Shown piece by piece: positions 35,032 through 36,319 of a stretch of DNA of 36,319 bases. Position 1 is the first letter of the stretch. The number at the start of each line of letters is the position of its first letter. Below the pieces are notes generated by a model, which saw nothing but the letters and a program-made list of their open reading frames with translations, had not been told where the DNA came from and searched no databases. The position numbers and the translations under genes were made by a program. Source of the DNA: an uncultured Saccharophagus sp. (GTDB lineage Bacteria; Pseudomonadota; Gammaproteobacteria; Pseudomonadales; Cellvibrionaceae); NCBI GenBank assembly GCA_937920545.1, contig CAKZUG010000102.1, positions 1-36,319 of the forward strand, written 5' to 3'.

Positions 35032-35826
35032 ATGCCAATGAATGTCGCGATTATTACGCTGTTTCCTGAGATGTTTGCTGCTATTACCCAATACGGTATT
35101 ACCAGTCGGGCACTCAAAGACGGGTTAGTCAATTTACATTGTTTTAACCCAAGAGATTACACAACCGACAAGCACCAGACAGTTGACGATCGCCCATATG
35201 GTGGCGGCCCTGGTATGGTAATGAAAGTTGAGCCTTTGAAAAAGGCATTGGATGCGGCTTTAAATTGGCACGTTCAGGTAGTTACAGATAAAAACAGTGA
35301 GCCTCCAACTGTTATATATATGTCACCGCAGGGCAAGGTTTTACGCCACAGTGATGTAGATGCAACAACGGTTCAGCGCAGTATGATTATTATTGCTGGG
35401 CGTTATGAAGGTATTGATCAGCGTTTTATCGATAATTATATCGATGAGCAATGGTCGATTGGTGATTTTGTATTAAGCGGCGGTGAGCTACCCTGTATGG
35501 TGATGCTTGACGCGATGATACGTAAGTTACCCGGCGCAATGGGTGCCAGTGAGTCTCACGAGCAAGATTCTTTCGAGAATGGTTTGCTTGATTGCCCTCA
35601 TTACACACGCCCTGTGAGCCTAGTTGGTTTAGAGTGTATCGAACCAGCCATACAACAGAACAACCAAAAGTGTGATGTGCCCAGTGTGTTATTAAGTGGT
35701 AATCACAGTGCTATAGCCCAGTGGCGAAGAGAGCAATCTTTACTGGCTACAGCTAATGCAAGACCTGATCTTTTAGATGGTGCGACATTATCGAAAAATG
35801 ATCAAAAAGTATTGGCTAAAAAGTAG
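35032..35826 (+). CDS. trmD: tRNA (guanine-N1-)-methyltransferase TrmD
   Basis: Methylates G37 of tRNAs next to the anticodon, preventing frameshifts; uses S-adenosylmethionine in a trefoil-knot fold. Motifs: TLFPEMF near the N-terminus, [23 protein letters not shown], the knot [14 protein letters not shown] and [20 protein letters not shown]. The track opens at TTG 35029. ATG 35032 or ATG 35038 (MNVAIITLF) is better; AAGGG upstream is 4 or 10 bases away, so the choice is open. The length (~264 aa) is slightly above E. coli's 255. Confidence 0.97.
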   Translation: MPMNVAIITLFPEMFAAITQYGITSRALKDGLVNLHCFNPRDYTTDKHQTVDDRPYGGGPGMVMKVEPLKKALDAALNWHVQVVTDKNSEPPTVIYMSPQGKVLRHSDVDATTVQRSMIIIAGRYEGIDQRFIDNYIDEQWSIGDFVLSGGELPCMVMLDAMIRKLPGAMGASESHEQDSFENGLLDCPHYTRPVSLVGLECIEPAIQQNNQKCDVPSVLLSGNHSAIAQWRREQSLLATANARPDLLDGATLSKNDQKVLAKK

Positions 35827-35887
35827 CCGCAAAACATGTATTTATTATTTCTAGCCGCGAGGCTATATTGCTAAGTAGGAGCAAGTC

Positions 35888-36244
35888 ATGAGTTCTAAGA
35901 ACAAAATTATTCAAGAGCTTGAAGCTGAACAACTTAAAAGCGACATTCCTGAGTTCAGCCCAGGCGATACCGTTGTTGTGCAAGTTAAAGTAAAAGAAGG
36001 CAACCGTGAGCGTTTACAGGCGTTTGAAGGCGTTGTTATTGGTAAGCGTAACCGTGGTTTAGATTCTGCGTTTACAGTGCGTAAAATCTCACACGGTATT
36101 GGTGTTGAGCGTACGTTCCAAACTCACAGTAAGCAAGTCGACAGCCTAGCTGTTAAGCGTCGCGGTGATGTTCGTCAGGCTAAGTTGTACTACTTGCGTG
36201 AATTAACAGGCCGTGCTGCACGTATTAAAGAAAAGTTGGGCTAA
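35888..36244 (+). CDS. rplS: 50S ribosomal protein L19
   Basis: Large-subunit protein at the 30S-50S interface. The 118 residues match L19: [79 protein letters not shown] lies 8 bases before ATG 35888. A TAGCC-GCGA-GGCTA hairpin (35852-35865) sits in the leader. It is the last gene of the block; the 75 bases after it show no clear terminator within the window. Confidence 0.98.
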   Translation: MSSKNKIIQELEAEQLKSDIPEFSPGDTVVVQVKVKEGNRERLQAFEGVVIGKRNRGLDSAFTVRKISHGIGVERTFQTHSKQVDSLAVKRRGDVRQAKLYYLRELTGRAARIKEKLG

Positions 36245-36319
36245 TTTAAGATTGGTTTCTCGGATTAGTTTTCGGCTTGATTTTGGTTAAGTCGAAATTA
36301 TAAAACCCCTTAAATATTT

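Overview
This window is chromosomal DNA of a moderately low-GC marine-type gammaproteobacterium. The gene order pilQ-aroK-aroB-damX-gltB-gltD-hemE and the block corB/ypjD/ffh-rpsP-rimM-trmD-rplS are typical of the Pseudomonas/Cellvibrionales side of the class. A secreted beta-helix protein carrying a CBM10-like module suggests a polysaccharide-degrading member of the Cellvibrionaceae (Saccharophagus/Teredinibacter-like). This placement is inference from synteny and domains; no 16S rRNA or tRNA gene was seen.

Layout. (1) 1-11.6 kb, all on +: the 3' end of the pilus secretin gene pilQ, shikimate-pathway genes aroK and aroB, the SPOR-domain division protein damX, both subunits of NADPH glutamate synthase (gltB, gltD) and uroporphyrinogen decarboxylase hemE. 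(2) 11.7-19.6 kb, an accessory-looking segment: an HD-GYP protein whose metal-site motifs are eroded, a KtrB-type potassium channel gene split by one in-frame amber codon, a small GIY-YIG protein, a type IV pilin gene with a clear sigma-54 promoter, nadC, and a secreted beta-helix/CBM10 protein. Four copies of a large composite repeat built from miniature hairpins lie between these genes and nowhere else in the window. (3) 19.9-23.4 kb: a REC-GGDEF-EAL regulator convergent with purE-purK. (4) 23.9-30 kb: small operons of poorly characterised conserved proteins (DUF3429, DedA, a membrane-anchored ATP-grasp enzyme, a DinB-like/NRDE pair, a two-module PTPS-like protein, DUF3135, a NudL-type Nudix hydrolase). 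(5) 30-36.3 kb: corB and ypjD on -, and the ffh-rpsP-rimM-trmD-rplS translation/targeting block on +.

How the parts relate. Envelope and surface functions recur (PilQ, PilA, DamX, KtrB, DedA, CorB, a secreted glycan-binding protein). Two c-di-GMP-type proteins are present: one looks like an active EAL phosphodiesterase, the other a degenerate HD-GYP that may sense or bind rather than hydrolyse. The remainder is core metabolism: aromatic amino acids, glutamate, heme, NAD, purines and ribosome/tRNA maturation.

The strongest candidate for something undescribed is the composite hairpin repeat family at 13.1-17.7 kb. One copy supplies the last codons and stop of the GIY-YIG gene. The other main points are the amber-split ktrB, the degenerate HD-GYP and the split-motif PTPS-like protein. 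All calls come from reading the sequence and supplied translations; no database search was possible.
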